Source of the DNA: an uncultured Peptoniphilus sp.
GTDB taxonomy: Bacteria; Bacillota; Clostridia; Tissierellales; Peptoniphilaceae
Length of the DNA stretch: 60,717 nt
Assembly: GCA_946999425.1 (NCBI GenBank)
Contig: CAMQDG010000001.1
Coordinates: 1 to 60,717, forward strand
Reading direction: 5' to 3'
The notes beneath the pieces are model-generated. The model searched no databases and had not been told where the DNA came from. It worked only from the letters and a program-made list of their open reading frames with translations. Made by a program: the position numbers and the translations under genes. Of this stretch, positions 41,575 through 50,911 are shown one piece after another; positions within the stretch are counted from its first letter, which is position 1, and the number at the start of each line of letters is the position of its first letter.

Positions 41575-43887
41575 TTACTCCATTTCTATATCAATTTTTA
41601 TATTATTTATCTCTTTCTTATTAATTACCCCTTTAAGGGCATTTAATAACGTCTTTTCATCTCTTGGGTCTACTTTTATAAGGACTTTTTGTCTATAAAT
41701 ATTTTTTATTTTAGGAATGTTTATAAGTCTTGAACGAACTGCACTTATATTTTTAAGCTCCTCTATTAAATATTTTAAAAAATCTTCAGCATATTCTTTT
41801 ATTGCTTTTTCTTCCCTTGATGAAAAAACAATGGTATAAAGTTTTGTAAAAGGTGGATATTCAGAAATTTTTCTAACTTGTAATTCGTCTTTATAAAAAT
41901 TTTCATAATCACTTTTTGCAGCATGAACTATGGAATAATTGTCTGGATTATAAGTTTGAATGACAACATTTCCTTGCTTTTCTGACCTTCCAGCCCTGCC
42001 TGAAACTTGAGTAATAAGTTCAAAAGTTGTGGCTTGAGCCCTATAATCTGAAATATATAGGGACATGTCTGCAGCAATAATTCCCACTAAAGTTACATTT
42101 TCAAAATCAAAACCCTTAGCTAACATTTGAGTTCCTATTAAAACATCAACTTCGTGATTTTTTACAAGTTCATAAACCTCATCATAAGAATTTTTCTTAT
42201 TCATGGTGTCTCTATCCATTCTAAAGACCTTTGCCTTTGGAAAGGCTTTTTTTACTTCCATTTCAACTCTTTGAGTTCCTATTCCAAATTGTTTCACATA
42301 TTTGCTCCCACAGTTTGGACAAGCTTTAACCATTGGCTTAACACTTCCACAGTAGTGACACCTTAAATGGTTCATGTCTTTATGATAGGTCATGGATATG
42401 TCACAATTGTCGCATTTAACAACATAACCACAAGACCTGCAACTGACAAAATTTGAAAATCCCCTTCTGTTTAAAAATAAAATAATTTGTTCATTTTTTG
42501 AAAGTTTTTCTTCCATAAGCCTATATAATTTATTACTGAAAATAGAAAGATTTCCTGAAAATAATTCCTCTCTCATATCTGCAATGTCAACTTTAGGAAG
42601 TCTTGCTCCCTCTACTGCCCTATTTTTTAATTTAAAAAGTTGATATTTATTTTCTTGAGCATTTTTAAAACTTTCTATGGATGGTGTTGCTGAACCTAAT
42701 ACTACTTTTCCCCTGCCTTCCATTCTTTTAAGGGCAACTTCTCTTGTATCATAGGAATTGTTTTTTGAAAATCTATAAGACGAGTCATGTTCTTCATCAA
42801 TCACAATTAATTTCAAATTTTTAAGAGGGGCAAAAACTGCTGATCTTGCTCCAACAACTATGTCCACTTGATCATTTTTAATTTTCATATATTGGTCAAA
42901 TCTTTCTCCTGGTGAAAGTCTCGAATGTAAAATTGAAACTCTGCCCGGAAATCTTCCCATAAATCTTTCTATCATCTGGGGAGTTAATCCTATTTCAGGA
43001 ACAAGAATTATAACTTGCCCGCCCTTATCTATAATCTCTTTTGAAAGTTTTAAATAAACTTCTGTCTTTCCACTTCCAGTTTTTCCATATAAAAGGCTCG
43101 TTTCTTTTTTTGTTTCTAAAATCCCCTTATAAGCTTCAACTTGCTCCATATTTAGGGGAACTGGATGATATTCTTTCTGTTTCTCATAGGGATCTCTTTG
43201 GTCCTTTACTAAAAATTCTTCAATAATATTTTTCTTAATTAAAGTTTTTAGAGGAGAATCTGAGATTTGTAAATCTTCTAAAATTTCTTTTTTTGTTTTT
43301 TCTCCATTTTTCGCAAGATATTTTATTACATCTTTTGCAGGTTCGCTTAACTTTTCTGAAAAAGTCAAATCAAGATAATTTTCCCTTAAATTATAAAAAC
43401 TTATAAATTTTTCTTTAACTTGAGTTTTTATTTTATATAAAAATTTTATTTGGCCCTTAGCCTTTAAATCCTTTAAAAGTCTTCTTTCCTCTGCTTTTAA
43501 ATCATAAATATTTCTATTTAAAAGATGACTGTAAGGCTGTTTTTCATCACCTTGTGCGTAAACTTCAATAAATTTATAATCTCCCGGAGGCAGTATTGGC
43601 TGAAAAGATTTATAATATCCCTTTAAATATTTATCCTTCATCCAAAATCCAAGGTCTATTAAATCTTTATTAATTATAGGTTCATCATCAATTACATCTA
43701 TAACCTTTTTTAACTTTTTTGATTCATTTTCAACATTTATGCGAACTACAAGACCTATAAGACTTCTATTCCCTTTTCCAAAAGAAACATGAACTCTCAT
43801 TCCCGGGTCAACTAAAAAATCACATTCATATGTATAAAGTCTGTCAAAGTTTGAAAGACTTTTTTCAATAAAAACTTCAATAAACAC
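41575..43887 (-). CDS. priA: Primosomal protein N' (replication restart helicase PriA)
   Basis: A 770-residue SF2 helicase that reloads the replisome at stalled forks. The N-terminal DNA-binding part (to about 190) is followed by Walker A GKTGSGKTEVYL, DEEHDSSYR, and the double zinc site with repeated CxxC (CRSCGYVVKCDNC, CHYCGS, CPNCGS). The helicase C-terminal motifs are QMLAKGFDFENV and QVSGRAGRS. The start is GTG at 43887 with GGAAGTGA upstream. A terminator separates it from coaBC. Confidence 0.96.
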   Translation of the reverse strand: MFIEVFIEKSLSNFDRLYTYECDFLVDPGMRVHVSFGKGNRSLIGLVVRINVENESKKLKKVIDVIDDEPIINKDLIDLGFWMKDKYLKGYYKSFQPILPPGDYKFIEVYAQGDEKQPYSHLLNRNIYDLKAEERRLLKDLKAKGQIKFLYKIKTQVKEKFISFYNLRENYLDLTFSEKLSEPAKDVIKYLAKNGEKTKKEILEDLQISDSPLKTLIKKNIIEEFLVKDQRDPYEKQKEYHPVPLNMEQVEAYKGILETKKETSLLYGKTGSGKTEVYLKLSKEIIDKGGQVIILVPEIGLTPQMIERFMGRFPGRVSILHSRLSPGERFDQYMKIKNDQVDIVVGARSAVFAPLKNLKLIVIDEEHDSSYRFSKNNSYDTREVALKRMEGRGKVVLGSATPSIESFKNAQENKYQLFKLKNRAVEGARLPKVDIADMREELFSGNLSIFSNKLYRLMEEKLSKNEQIILFLNRRGFSNFVSCRSCGYVVKCDNCDISMTYHKDMNHLRCHYCGSVKPMVKACPNCGSKYVKQFGIGTQRVEMEVKKAFPKAKVFRMDRDTMNKKNSYDEVYELVKNHEVDVLIGTQMLAKGFDFENVTLVGIIAADMSLYISDYRAQATTFELITQVSGRAGRSEKQGNVVIQTYNPDNYSIVHAAKSDYENFYKDELQVRKISEYPPFTKLYTIVFSSREEKAIKEYAEDFLKYLIEELKNISAVRSRLINIPKIKNIYRQKVLIKVDPRDEKTLLNALKGVINKKEINNIKIDIEME

Positions 43888-43898
43888 TTAATCACTTC

Positions 43899-43930
43899 CA
43901 AAAAATAAAGTAGGTTTTTAGCCTACTTCA
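43899..43930 (-). terminator. Terminator between coaBC and priA
   Basis: A 7-bp stem AAGTAGG/CCTACTT (43908-43928) spans the coaBC stop and is followed on the minus strand by TTATTTTTT. It splits the long conserved block; priA may depend on read-through or an unseen promoter. Confidence 0.7.
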
Positions 43931-45122
43931 ATAATACTTTTACTTTGTCTATAATTATTCTTGCAAGATCTTCTTTGCTCATAATGTCAAATTTTTCAAA
44001 ATTTCCTGATTTATCAATAATACTTGCAATGTTTGTGTCCGATTTAAATCCTGCTCCTTGGCTTTTAATATTATTTATTACAATTAAATCCATATTTTTG
44101 CTTGCCAATTTATTTTTTCCATATTCAAGTTCATTTGTTGATTCTGCAGCGAATCCAACTAAGACTCTATCCTCTTTCACTTGCCCTACATATTTTGCAA
44201 TATCCGGGTTTTTTTCCAGCTCTAAAAAATCCATATCTTTTTCCGAATTTTTCTTTATTTTTTCCTTTTGATAAAACTTAGGTCTGTAATCTGCCGGAGC
44301 TGCAGCTTTAATAATAACATCAGCATCTTTCAGTTCTTCTTTAACTGCATTAAACATATCTTCAGTAGAAATAATATCAATAATTTTGTCAACTTTAGGA
44401 CCTTTATTGTCAACAGGTCCCTTAATAAGAACTACATGAGCTCCTCTATAAAAGGCTTCCTTTGCAAGAGCAAAACCCATTTTACCAGAAGAATGGTTGG
44501 ATAAAAATCTTACAGGGTCAAGAGCTTCTTCAGTTCTTCCTGCAGTTATAACAAATTTTTTTCCAAAAAGATCTTTTTCTGTCAATTGATACTCAATAAG
44601 ATCAATAATTTCTGAAGGCTCAAGCATTTTCCCCTGGCCCACATCTCCACAGGCAAGTAAATCATTTTGAGTTGAGCTTATTAAAAAACCCTTTTTCTTT
44701 AAATCTTCCAAATTTTTTTGAGTCTGTTCATTTTTAAGCATGTAAGTATTCATAGCAGGAACTATTAAAACAGGACACCTCTTTGCTAAAAGAACTGTTG
44801 TTAAAAGATTATCTCCAATACCCCAATTTATTTTTGCAATTGTATTTGCAGTGGCAGGAGCAACAACTATTATGTCTGCCCATTTTGCAAGGGCTATATG
44901 TTCCACATCCATATTTTTCATTTGGTCAAATTGTTCAATATGGACTGGATTATTTGACAAAGTTTGAAAGGTAAGAGGACTTACAAAATGAGTTGCTCCT
45001 TCTGTCATTATTACCTTTACTTGAGCTCCCTGCTTTTTTAATCCGCTTACAAGACTTGCTGCCTTAAAGGCGGCAATCCCTCCCGTTACTCCTAAGAGAA
45101 TTTTTTTATTCTTCAAGATCAT
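43923..45122 (-). CDS. coaBC: Bifunctional CoaBC (PPC synthetase/decarboxylase)
   Basis: A 399-residue fusion for coenzyme A synthesis. The N-terminal flavoprotein decarboxylase (residues 1-185: GVTGGIAAFKAASL, PAMNTYM) is followed by the CTP-dependent synthetase (VITAGRTEEALDPVRFLSNHSSGKMG, VGFAAES). Its ATG overlaps the rpoZ stop by 17 nt, with GAGGAAG inside rpoZ as ribosome site. Confidence 0.95.
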   Translation of the reverse strand: MILKNKKILLGVTGGIAAFKAASLVSGLKKQGAQVKVIMTEGATHFVSPLTFQTLSNNPVHIEQFDQMKNMDVEHIALAKWADIIVVAPATANTIAKINWGIGDNLLTTVLLAKRCPVLIVPAMNTYMLKNEQTQKNLEDLKKKGFLISSTQNDLLACGDVGQGKMLEPSEIIDLIEYQLTEKDLFGKKFVITAGRTEEALDPVRFLSNHSSGKMGFALAKEAFYRGAHVVLIKGPVDNKGPKVDKIIDIISTEDMFNAVKEELKDADVIIKAAAPADYRPKFYQKEKIKKNSEKDMDFLELEKNPDIAKYVGQVKEDRVLVGFAAESTNELEYGKNKLASKNMDLIVINNIKSQGAGFKSDTNIASIIDKSGNFEKFDIMSKEDLARIIIDKVKVLLK

Positions 45123-45414
45123 CAGAAACTTCCTCGTCAGATAAAATCATATATTTTTCTCTTAAAATTCCTAGTCTCTTTTCTTTTTCATCGTTAATTT
45201 TTTTATCATATTGGCTGTTTGTCATAGGCGGACCAAATTTTATAACTCCGTCTACAGCCTCTTGAAGAGCAATAGAAACAGGCTTTGTAAGTTCCGTATC
45301 TTCTAATGGTCCATTTCCATCTACAATTTTTCTTGCTCTTTTTGAAACAAGCATTACAAGAGAATATCTTGAGTTTGTAATTTTTTTAATTTCTTCAAAT
45401 GACGGTATTATCAT
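45106..45414 (-). CDS. rpoZ: DNA-directed RNA polymerase subunit omega
   Basis: A 102-residue subunit that helps assemble RNA polymerase. The core RYSLVMLVSKRARKI (about residues 16-30) and KPVSIALQEAVDG match omega. The C-terminal ~30 residues are acidic and variable. It overlaps gmk by 20 nt and coaBC by 17 nt; AAAGGA inside gmk is its ribosome site. Confidence 0.93.
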   Translation of the reverse strand: MIIPSFEEIKKITNSRYSLVMLVSKRARKIVDGNGPLEDTELTKPVSIALQEAVDGVIKFGPPMTNSQYDKKINDEKEKRLGILREKYMILSDEEVSDDLEE

Positions 45415-46030
45415 CTAATTTTCCTTTCTGTTTTAAAACTTCTTTTTTTATATCTGAATGTCTTTTTGTTCTTAGCTTTTCAGCGGCAATAATATGTTCA
45501 ATATCCGATACGGCCTTTTCCACTGTTGAGTTTACAACAAAAAAGTCATATTCTCCTACAAAGTCCAGTTCTTTAAAGGCATTTCTAAACCTTGTATTTA
45601 TTTCTTCTTCTGTTTCCGTATCTCTTTTTATAAGTCTTTGTTTAAGCTCGTCCATAGTCGGCGGCAACAAAAATATAAATACTGCTTCTTTATATTTTTT
45701 CTTTATTTGCAAGGCTCCCTGAACGTCAATTTCAAGGAGAACTATTTCGCCTTTTTCAATTTCATTAAACACAAACTCTTTAGGTGTGCCATAATAATTT
45801 GTATGGACAAAGGCATATTCTAAGAGCCCGTCGTTTTTTACCATATCTTCAAATTCATCAACGCTTACAAAAAAATAATTTTCTCCATTTACTTCTCCTG
45901 GTCTGGGAGTTCTTGTTGTTACTGAAGTTGAAAATACTATTTCTTTATTCTCTTTTAACAGTGCTTCACTTACAGTACCCTTTCCGCTTCCGGATGGTCC
46001 ACTTAACACAAGTAAAAAACCTTTGGACAA
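45395..46030 (-). CDS. gmk: Guanylate kinase
   Basis: A 211-residue enzyme phosphorylating GMP to GDP. P-loop SGPSGSGKGTV (residues 9-19), GMP-binding TTRTPRPGEVNGENYFFV, and LEIDVQGALQIK. The length is normal. It lies 11 bp after yicC, with no remA/DUF370 gene between them. Confidence 0.96.
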   Translation of the reverse strand: MSKGFLLVLSGPSGSGKGTVSEALLKENKEIVFSTSVTTRTPRPGEVNGENYFFVSVDEFEDMVKNDGLLEYAFVHTNYYGTPKEFVFNEIEKGEIVLLEIDVQGALQIKKKYKEAVFIFLLPPTMDELKQRLIKRDTETEEEINTRFRNAFKELDFVGEYDFFVVNSTVEKAVSDIEHIIAAEKLRTKRHSDIKKEVLKQKGKLDDNTVI

Positions 46031-46041
46031 AATTTCACCGC

Positions 46042-46917
46042 CTACTCAATATTTTGTATTTGTTCCCTTATTTTTTCAATTTCACTTTTGAGAACCACAA
46101 TTGTGTTTATAATCTTTGTATTTGTAGATTTAGAGCCTATGGTGTTTGACTCCCTATTAAGCTCTTGTAATAAAAAATCCAACTTTCTACCTATTGGATT
46201 TGTATCCTTTATTATATCATTAAACTGGTCAATATGTGAATAAATCCTTGTAATTTCTTCATCTATTGCAAGCTTATCACACATAAGGGCAACTTCCGTT
46301 GAAAGCCTTGCCTTGTCAAGACTTTGGTCTTTAAGTTGACTTTCTATATTTTCTTTTAATTTTTTTACATTTTCTTCAAGACTTATAGGTGCAAGTTCTT
46401 TGATTTCATCATTTAAAGCTTTTATATTTTTAATTTTTTCTTTTAAATCCGCCTCTAAATTTTCCCCTTCAATTTTTCTAAATTCATCAAATTTTTTTAC
46501 TGCACCTTCAAGAGTTTGAAAAATTAAATTGTTAAGCTCATGATCTTCTTCATCAGAAATGGAACTTGTTACAACTCCTTGAAAAGTATAAATATCTCTT
46601 AAGCTTATAGGGTCATTAAGCTCAAGTTCTTTCTTTAAGTCCAAAAGATTTTTCATATAGGCTTTTGCCAGAGGAATGTTTAGCTTAAGATCTTCGTTAT
46701 TTTGGCTTAAATATTCAATATTTATAAAAACATCTACTTTGCCCCTTTTTACAGTTTCTTTAATAAATTTTCTAATTTTATCTTCTATGGCAAAAAGATT
46801 TTTTGGCAATCTTATATTTATTTCAGCATAGCGATTATTTACACTTTTTATTTCTATTTTAACATTATAATTTTCATTTGACTTTTGATAAAGTCCATAA
46901 CCTGTCATGCTTTTCAT
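46042..46917 (-). CDS. YicC family endoribonuclease-like protein
   Basis: A 291-residue protein with the paired YicC N-terminal (MKSMTGYGLY, VNNRYAEINIRLP) and DUF1732 C-terminal (GRKLDFLLQELNRESNTIGSKS) domains. E. coli YicC has endoribonuclease activity; B. subtilis YloC is the local homologue. It opens the yicC-gmk-rpoZ-coaBC unit. Confidence 0.93.
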   Translation of the reverse strand: MKSMTGYGLYQKSNENYNVKIEIKSVNNRYAEINIRLPKNLFAIEDKIRKFIKETVKRGKVDVFINIEYLSQNNEDLKLNIPLAKAYMKNLLDLKKELELNDPISLRDIYTFQGVVTSSISDEEDHELNNLIFQTLEGAVKKFDEFRKIEGENLEADLKEKIKNIKALNDEIKELAPISLEENVKKLKENIESQLKDQSLDKARLSTEVALMCDKLAIDEEITRIYSHIDQFNDIIKDTNPIGRKLDFLLQELNRESNTIGSKSTNTKIINTIVVLKSEIEKIREQIQNIE

Positions 46918-46927
46918 CTATAACACC

Positions 46928-47431
46928 TCAGTCATTTTTATGAATTTTCAAACAATCTTTCCTTATTCCCGCAAGAATTTTTAGGGCTTCAGGTATTACA
47001 TCAATAATATAAGATAAATATTCTATAGCAGCTTCTTGTCCGCTGGGTAAATTTATAATTAAAGTTCCCTGTCTTATTCCGCAAACTGCCCTTGATAAAA
47101 GAGCTTCTCTTTTAACTTGCGAAGCTTTTCTTCTCATTTCTTCAGCAAGGCCTGGCACAATTCTTTCACAAACATTTATTGTTGCTTCAGGAGTGTTATC
47201 TCTTTTTGAACAACCTGTCCCTCCCGTTGTAACAACAAGGCTTATATTTTCATCTCTGTCCAGCTCCAAAAGTTTATCTTCAATTACGGATCTGTCATCT
47301 GAAACAATTCCCCTATTTACAACTTTAAAATCATTTTTTGTCAAATATTCTTCAAGAGCAGGTCCTGAAGATTTTTCAACTCCATCTTTATAAGATGAGT
47401 CACTTACTGTTAAAACATAAACGCCGAACAT
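46928..47431 (-). CDS. MogA/MoaB family molybdopterin adenylyltransferase-like protein
   Basis: A 167-residue protein with the MoCF-binding fold: FGVYVLTVSDSSYKDG at the N-terminus and the VVTTGGTGCSKRDNTPEAT motif, then LSRAVCGIRQGTLIINLPSG. This family activates molybdopterin for metal insertion. No other molybdenum cofactor genes are in the window. The ATG at 47431 follows GGAGG; the upstream in-frame ATG at 47500 lies in A+T-rich intergenic DNA. It lies 10 bp before yicC and may be co-transcribed. Confidence 0.9.
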   Translation of the reverse strand: MFGVYVLTVSDSSYKDGVEKSSGPALEEYLTKNDFKVVNRGIVSDDRSVIEDKLLELDRDENISLVVTTGGTGCSKRDNTPEATINVCERIVPGLAEEMRRKASQVKREALLSRAVCGIRQGTLIINLPSGQEAAIEYLSYIIDVIPEALKILAGIRKDCLKIHKND

Positions 47432-47562
47432 TTTTCCTCCAAATTTAATATTATTTTTTAATTTTATGTAATTATTTTTCAAATATATATTATCACACAA
47501 TGTAAAAAATATTTACCTTATGTGGATTAATAAAAATTATATGAAAATTTAATTTTAAAAAA

Positions 47563-47593
47563 ATAAAAAAGGCAAGTTTAATTCTTGCCTTCT
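47563..47593 (-). terminator. Intrinsic terminator after hinT
   Basis: An 8-bp stem AAGGCAAG/CTTGCCTT is followed on the minus strand by TTTTTTATTTTTTT. It ends the prmA-rsmE-mtaB-hinT unit. Confidence 0.88.
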
Positions 47594-47596
47594 TTT

Positions 47597-47935
47597 TCAA
47601 CCTGGTGGCCATTGTAAGCTTCTTCCTGCAAGTACATGAAAATGCAGGTGATCTACTGTTTGGCCTCCGTCTTCTTTGCAATTATTTACGATTCTAAATC
47701 CATTTGTAACGCCTTTTTCTTTTAATATCTTTGCTGCAGTTAAAAATACATGACCTATTAAATCCTTATCTTCTTCCGACAGTTCTTCTGCATTTTTTAT
47801 ATGTTTTTTGGGAACTATTAAAAAATGTACCGGCGCTTCCGGATTAATATCCTCAAAAGCATAAATAAGATCATCTTCGTAAACTTTTTTTGAGGGTATT
47901 TCTCCTGCTATTATTTTGCAAAATAAACAGTCCAT
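47597..47935 (-). CDS. HIT family protein (HinT-like purine nucleoside phosphoramidase)
   Basis: A 112-residue histidine-triad hydrolase with HLHFH at residues 96-100 (His96, His98, His100) and the DCLFCKIIAGEIPS start. It acts on AMP linked to amines in the HinT subgroup. Its ATG abuts the mtaB stop, and it is the last gene before a terminator. Confidence 0.93.
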   Translation of the reverse strand: MDCLFCKIIAGEIPSKKVYEDDLIYAFEDINPEAPVHFLIVPKKHIKNAEELSEEDKDLIGHVFLTAAKILKEKGVTNGFRIVNNCKEDGGQTVDHLHFHVLAGRSLQWPPG

Positions 47936-49233
47936 TAGTCCTCCTTTTCTACTTCTGCTTCTTCTTTTTCTACACCTTTTATTTTAACATTTATTATCTT
48001 ATTTTTTAATTCTTCTTGGGTTTTTAATTTACACCTAATGTAATTTGTGGTGTAACCCTCATAGTAATCTCCCTTTCTCTCTTCAAAAAGCACTTTTAAA
48101 CTTCTATTTTTATTTTTTTCTATAAACTCTTCCATAAGCCTATCGTTTGCTTCAATAAGTTTTTCGCTTCTTTCAATTTTTATATTTCCATCAACTTGAT
48201 TTTTCATGTTGGCGGCGGGAGTGCCTTTTCTCTTGGAATACTTAAAAACATGAATTTTTGAAAATTTTACTTTTTCAACTAAATCTAAGCTATCATTAAA
48301 ATCTTCATCAGTTTCTGTGGGAAAACCTACTATTATATCCGTTGTAAGACCTGCATAGGGCATATATTTTCTTATTATTTGACATTTTTCCATATATTCT
48401 TCCCTGGTATAGCGTCTGTTCATTGCTTTTAAAATTTTATTTGAGCCACTTTGCAAGGAAAGATGAAAGTGATCACAAAGTTTTTTTGTTTCAAGGGCCC
48501 TTTCCATAAATTCATCGGTTATTATTACAGGCTCTACTGATGAAAGTCTTATTCTTTCTATTCCTTGGACTTTTCCTATGGCTTCAATTAAGTCTATAAG
48601 TCTTTTATCTCCCAGATCTTTTCCGTAACTACCTATGTGAATTCCCGTTAAAACTATTTCTTTATAACCTGCCTTTGCCAATACTTTTGCTTCTTCAATG
48701 GAGTCTTCTATGGTCCTCGAGCGAATTTCTCCCCTGGCATAGGGAATTATGCAGTAAGAACAAAATCTATTGCAACCATCTTGAACTTTCATATAAGACC
48801 TTGTCATTATATGCTCTCTTGTTGTCTTTATTTTTTGAAATTCCCTATCTCCTTTTAAAGACCTTACTATATTTATTTTGCCTTGATCTTTTTTATAGTT
48901 TTCGCAAAGTTCAACTATTCTTTCTCTTTCACTGGTTCCTATTATTATGTCTACATCTTCAAGACTTTCTACTTCTTTTGGGGATACCTGAGAATAGCAG
49001 CCTACTACTGCAACAATAGCATCGGGGTTTTCTCTCTTTGCCCTTCTTATATATTGTCTGGATTTTCTGTCGGATAAGTTTGTAACAGTGCAGGTGTTTA
49101 CTATATAAACATCTGCAACATCCGTTTCCTTATCCACTTCCAAATATTGATTTTTTTCAAACAACTCCTTCATTGCCTCAGATTCATATTGATTAACTTT
49201 GCAGCCAAGAGTCAGTATTGAAAATGTCTTCAT
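47935..49233 (-). CDS. mtaB: tRNA t6A37 methylthiotransferase MtaB
   Basis: A 432-residue radical SAM enzyme that converts t6A37 to ms2t6A37. The N-terminal UPF0004 domain has three Cys (LGCKVNQYES, NTCTVT, VGCYSQ). The radical SAM motif is CNRFCSYC, and a TRAM-like domain ends the protein. The LGCKVN start is typical of MtaB rather than MiaB or RimO. It overlaps rsmE by 4 nt. Confidence 0.94.
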   Translation of the reverse strand: MKTFSILTLGCKVNQYESEAMKELFEKNQYLEVDKETDVADVYIVNTCTVTNLSDRKSRQYIRRAKRENPDAIVAVVGCYSQVSPKEVESLEDVDIIIGTSERERIVELCENYKKDQGKINIVRSLKGDREFQKIKTTREHIMTRSYMKVQDGCNRFCSYCIIPYARGEIRSRTIEDSIEEAKVLAKAGYKEIVLTGIHIGSYGKDLGDKRLIDLIEAIGKVQGIERIRLSSVEPVIITDEFMERALETKKLCDHFHLSLQSGSNKILKAMNRRYTREEYMEKCQIIRKYMPYAGLTTDIIVGFPTETDEDFNDSLDLVEKVKFSKIHVFKYSKRKGTPAANMKNQVDGNIKIERSEKLIEANDRLMEEFIEKNKNRSLKVLFEERKGDYYEGYTTNYIRCKLKTQEELKNKIINVKIKGVEKEEAEVEKED

Positions 49234-49898
49234 CTTATCTCCTCTATTACTGTAAATGAGCTTACTATTGCTGCTGTTTCAGCCCTTAATATTCCAGGAC
49301 CTAATGTAACAATTTTTGCTCCTTTATTTTTTAAATATTCTATTTCTTCTTCTTCAAAACCGCCTTCAGGCCCTACGACTAAAGATATTTTTTTTGCCTT
49401 TAAATCTTCTAAGGCTTTTCTTATGGTATTTTCTTTAGCTTCTTCATAGGGAACTATTACAAGATTTTCAAAATCTATCTCTTCAATTGTTACGGTTTTA
49501 TTTAGTTTAGGTATTATATCACGTCTTGATTGTTTTGCAGCTGATTCTATAATTTTATTCCAACGTGTAAGTTTTTTTTCTTCTTTCGCTGATATGTCAC
49601 TTATAGATCTTTTTAATTTTAGAGGGAAAAATTCACTTATGCCCACTTCCGTTGCCTGGCTTAAAATTTTTTCCATCTTGTCCCCTTTTACTAAGGCCAT
49701 ATAAAGAATTACAGGAATTTTTGTTTCGTGAGTTTTTTTAAGTTCTTTTAAAATTTCAAGCTCTTGATCAAATTTTGCAAGATAGAGTTTGTCTTTTATT
49801 ACTATTTCAAATTCTTCATCTTTTCCTATTCTAAGAACCTTTATATGGTGAAGATTTTCTTTTGAAAGCTCCCTAGATTCATCAAAAAATCTATGCAT
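49230..49898 (-). CDS. rsmE: 16S rRNA (uracil1498-N3)-methyltransferase RsmE
   Basis: A 222-residue SPOUT-class methyltransferase. The PUA-like N-terminus (HRFFDESRELSKENLHHIKVLR) is followed by the knot domain with LVVGPEGGFEEEEI and LGPGILRAETAAI. It overlaps prmA by 8 nt. rsmE after prmA is the common order in Bacillota. Confidence 0.95.
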   Translation of the reverse strand: MHRFFDESRELSKENLHHIKVLRIGKDEEFEIVIKDKLYLAKFDQELEILKELKKTHETKIPVILYMALVKGDKMEKILSQATEVGISEFFPLKLKRSISDISAKEEKKLTRWNKIIESAAKQSRRDIIPKLNKTVTIEEIDFENLVIVPYEEAKENTIRKALEDLKAKKISLVVGPEGGFEEEEIEYLKNKGAKIVTLGPGILRAETAAIVSSFTVIEEIR

Positions 49899-50793
49899 AC
49901 AATTTACCTACTACTAATGCCCAACCATTTTTTTCTCTTATTTCTAAAATTTCAAAACCATTTTCTTTTAAGGCTTTTTCTACCAAATCTATTTTTTCTT
50001 TTATTATACCTGAAGAAATAAATATGCCCTTTTCATTTAAATGGACTCTTAAATCGCCCACAAGACCTGCTATTATTTCTGCTATTATATTTGAAACTAT
50101 AAGGTCCGCACTTCCTTCAACTACATCAAGAAGATTGCCTTCATAAACTTCAATTTTATCTTCTACTTTATTTAGTTTTGCATTTTTAAGGGTTACTTCC
50201 ACGCATTTTTTATCCAAGTCCACTGCAATAACTTTTTTTGCTCCCAATTTTACGCCTGCTATGGAAAGTATTCCCGATCCGCAGCCTACATCAAAAACCT
50301 TTTGGTCTTTTTTAAGATATTTTTCAAGGGCTTCAAGACACATATATGTGGTTTCATGACTTCCTGTTCCAAAGGCCATACCTGGATCTATTTCTATAAT
50401 TTTTCTATTTGTATCTTCTATTTCTTCCCAGCTTGGTTTTATTAATAGCTTTTTACCTACTTCTATGGGATGATAATATTTTTTCCAATTATTTGCCCAA
50501 TCTTCATCGTCTTTTTCTATAAACTCACAATAAATATTTTTTTCATTAAGTTCTTTTTTTATTTCTTTTGCCAACTTTTCTTCATGGGGATAGGCTTTTA
50601 TTATAAGCTCTTCATCTTTAAGTTTAAAAATTTCAGAATCTACATAGTCCCAGGAATCTTTTACATTATTTAGTTCATTTAATATTTCTTTTGAATATTC
50701 TTCAAGGGTAAAAATATCATTTTTATAAAAAATATTTATAATTTCTTCCCTAAGTTTATTTTCTGATTTTACAACAAGTTCTATATATTTCAT
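49891..50793 (-). CDS. prmA: Ribosomal protein L11 methyltransferase PrmA
   Basis: A 300-residue SAM-dependent enzyme that trimethylates ribosomal protein L11. Motifs: DPGMAFGTGSHETT, VFDVGCGSGILSIAG (SAM binding, near residue 172) and VSNIIAEII. It starts the prmA-rsmE-mtaB-hinT unit with a good promoter upstream, and follows the dnaJ terminator. Confidence 0.94.
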   Translation of the reverse strand: MKYIELVVKSENKLREEIINIFYKNDIFTLEEYSKEILNELNNVKDSWDYVDSEIFKLKDEELIIKAYPHEEKLAKEIKKELNEKNIYCEFIEKDDEDWANNWKKYYHPIEVGKKLLIKPSWEEIEDTNRKIIEIDPGMAFGTGSHETTYMCLEALEKYLKKDQKVFDVGCGSGILSIAGVKLGAKKVIAVDLDKKCVEVTLKNAKLNKVEDKIEVYEGNLLDVVEGSADLIVSNIIAEIIAGLVGDLRVHLNEKGIFISSGIIKEKIDLVEKALKENGFEILEIREKNGWALVVGKLYA

Positions 50794-50830
50794 ATTTTAT
50801 TCCTTCTTTAAAAATTTTTTTCTTAATTTG

Positions 50831-50859
50831 ATTATATTAAAGTAATTTTATTTTTTCAA
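50831..50859 (-). promoter_or_regulatory. prmA operon promoter
   Basis: Minus strand -35 TTGAAA (50859-50854), 17-bp spacer, -10 TATAAT (50836-50831), about 38 bp before prmA. Confidence 0.75.
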
Positions 50860-50876
50860 TTTTACCTTTTTACCCA

Positions 50877-50911
50877 AGAAAAAAAGAGTAAGTTTTAAAA
50901 CTCACTCTTTC
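50877..50911 (-). terminator. Intrinsic terminator after dnaJ
   Basis: A 14-bp near-perfect palindrome (50883-50910) starts right after the dnaJ stop and is followed on the minus strand by a run of Ts. Confidence 0.85.

Noticed and set aside
47493..47681. Minus-strand 62-codon frame overlapping the end of hinT
   Set aside because: It spans the hinT terminator and mostly antisense-like A+T-rich DNA in a shifted frame; no start signal.
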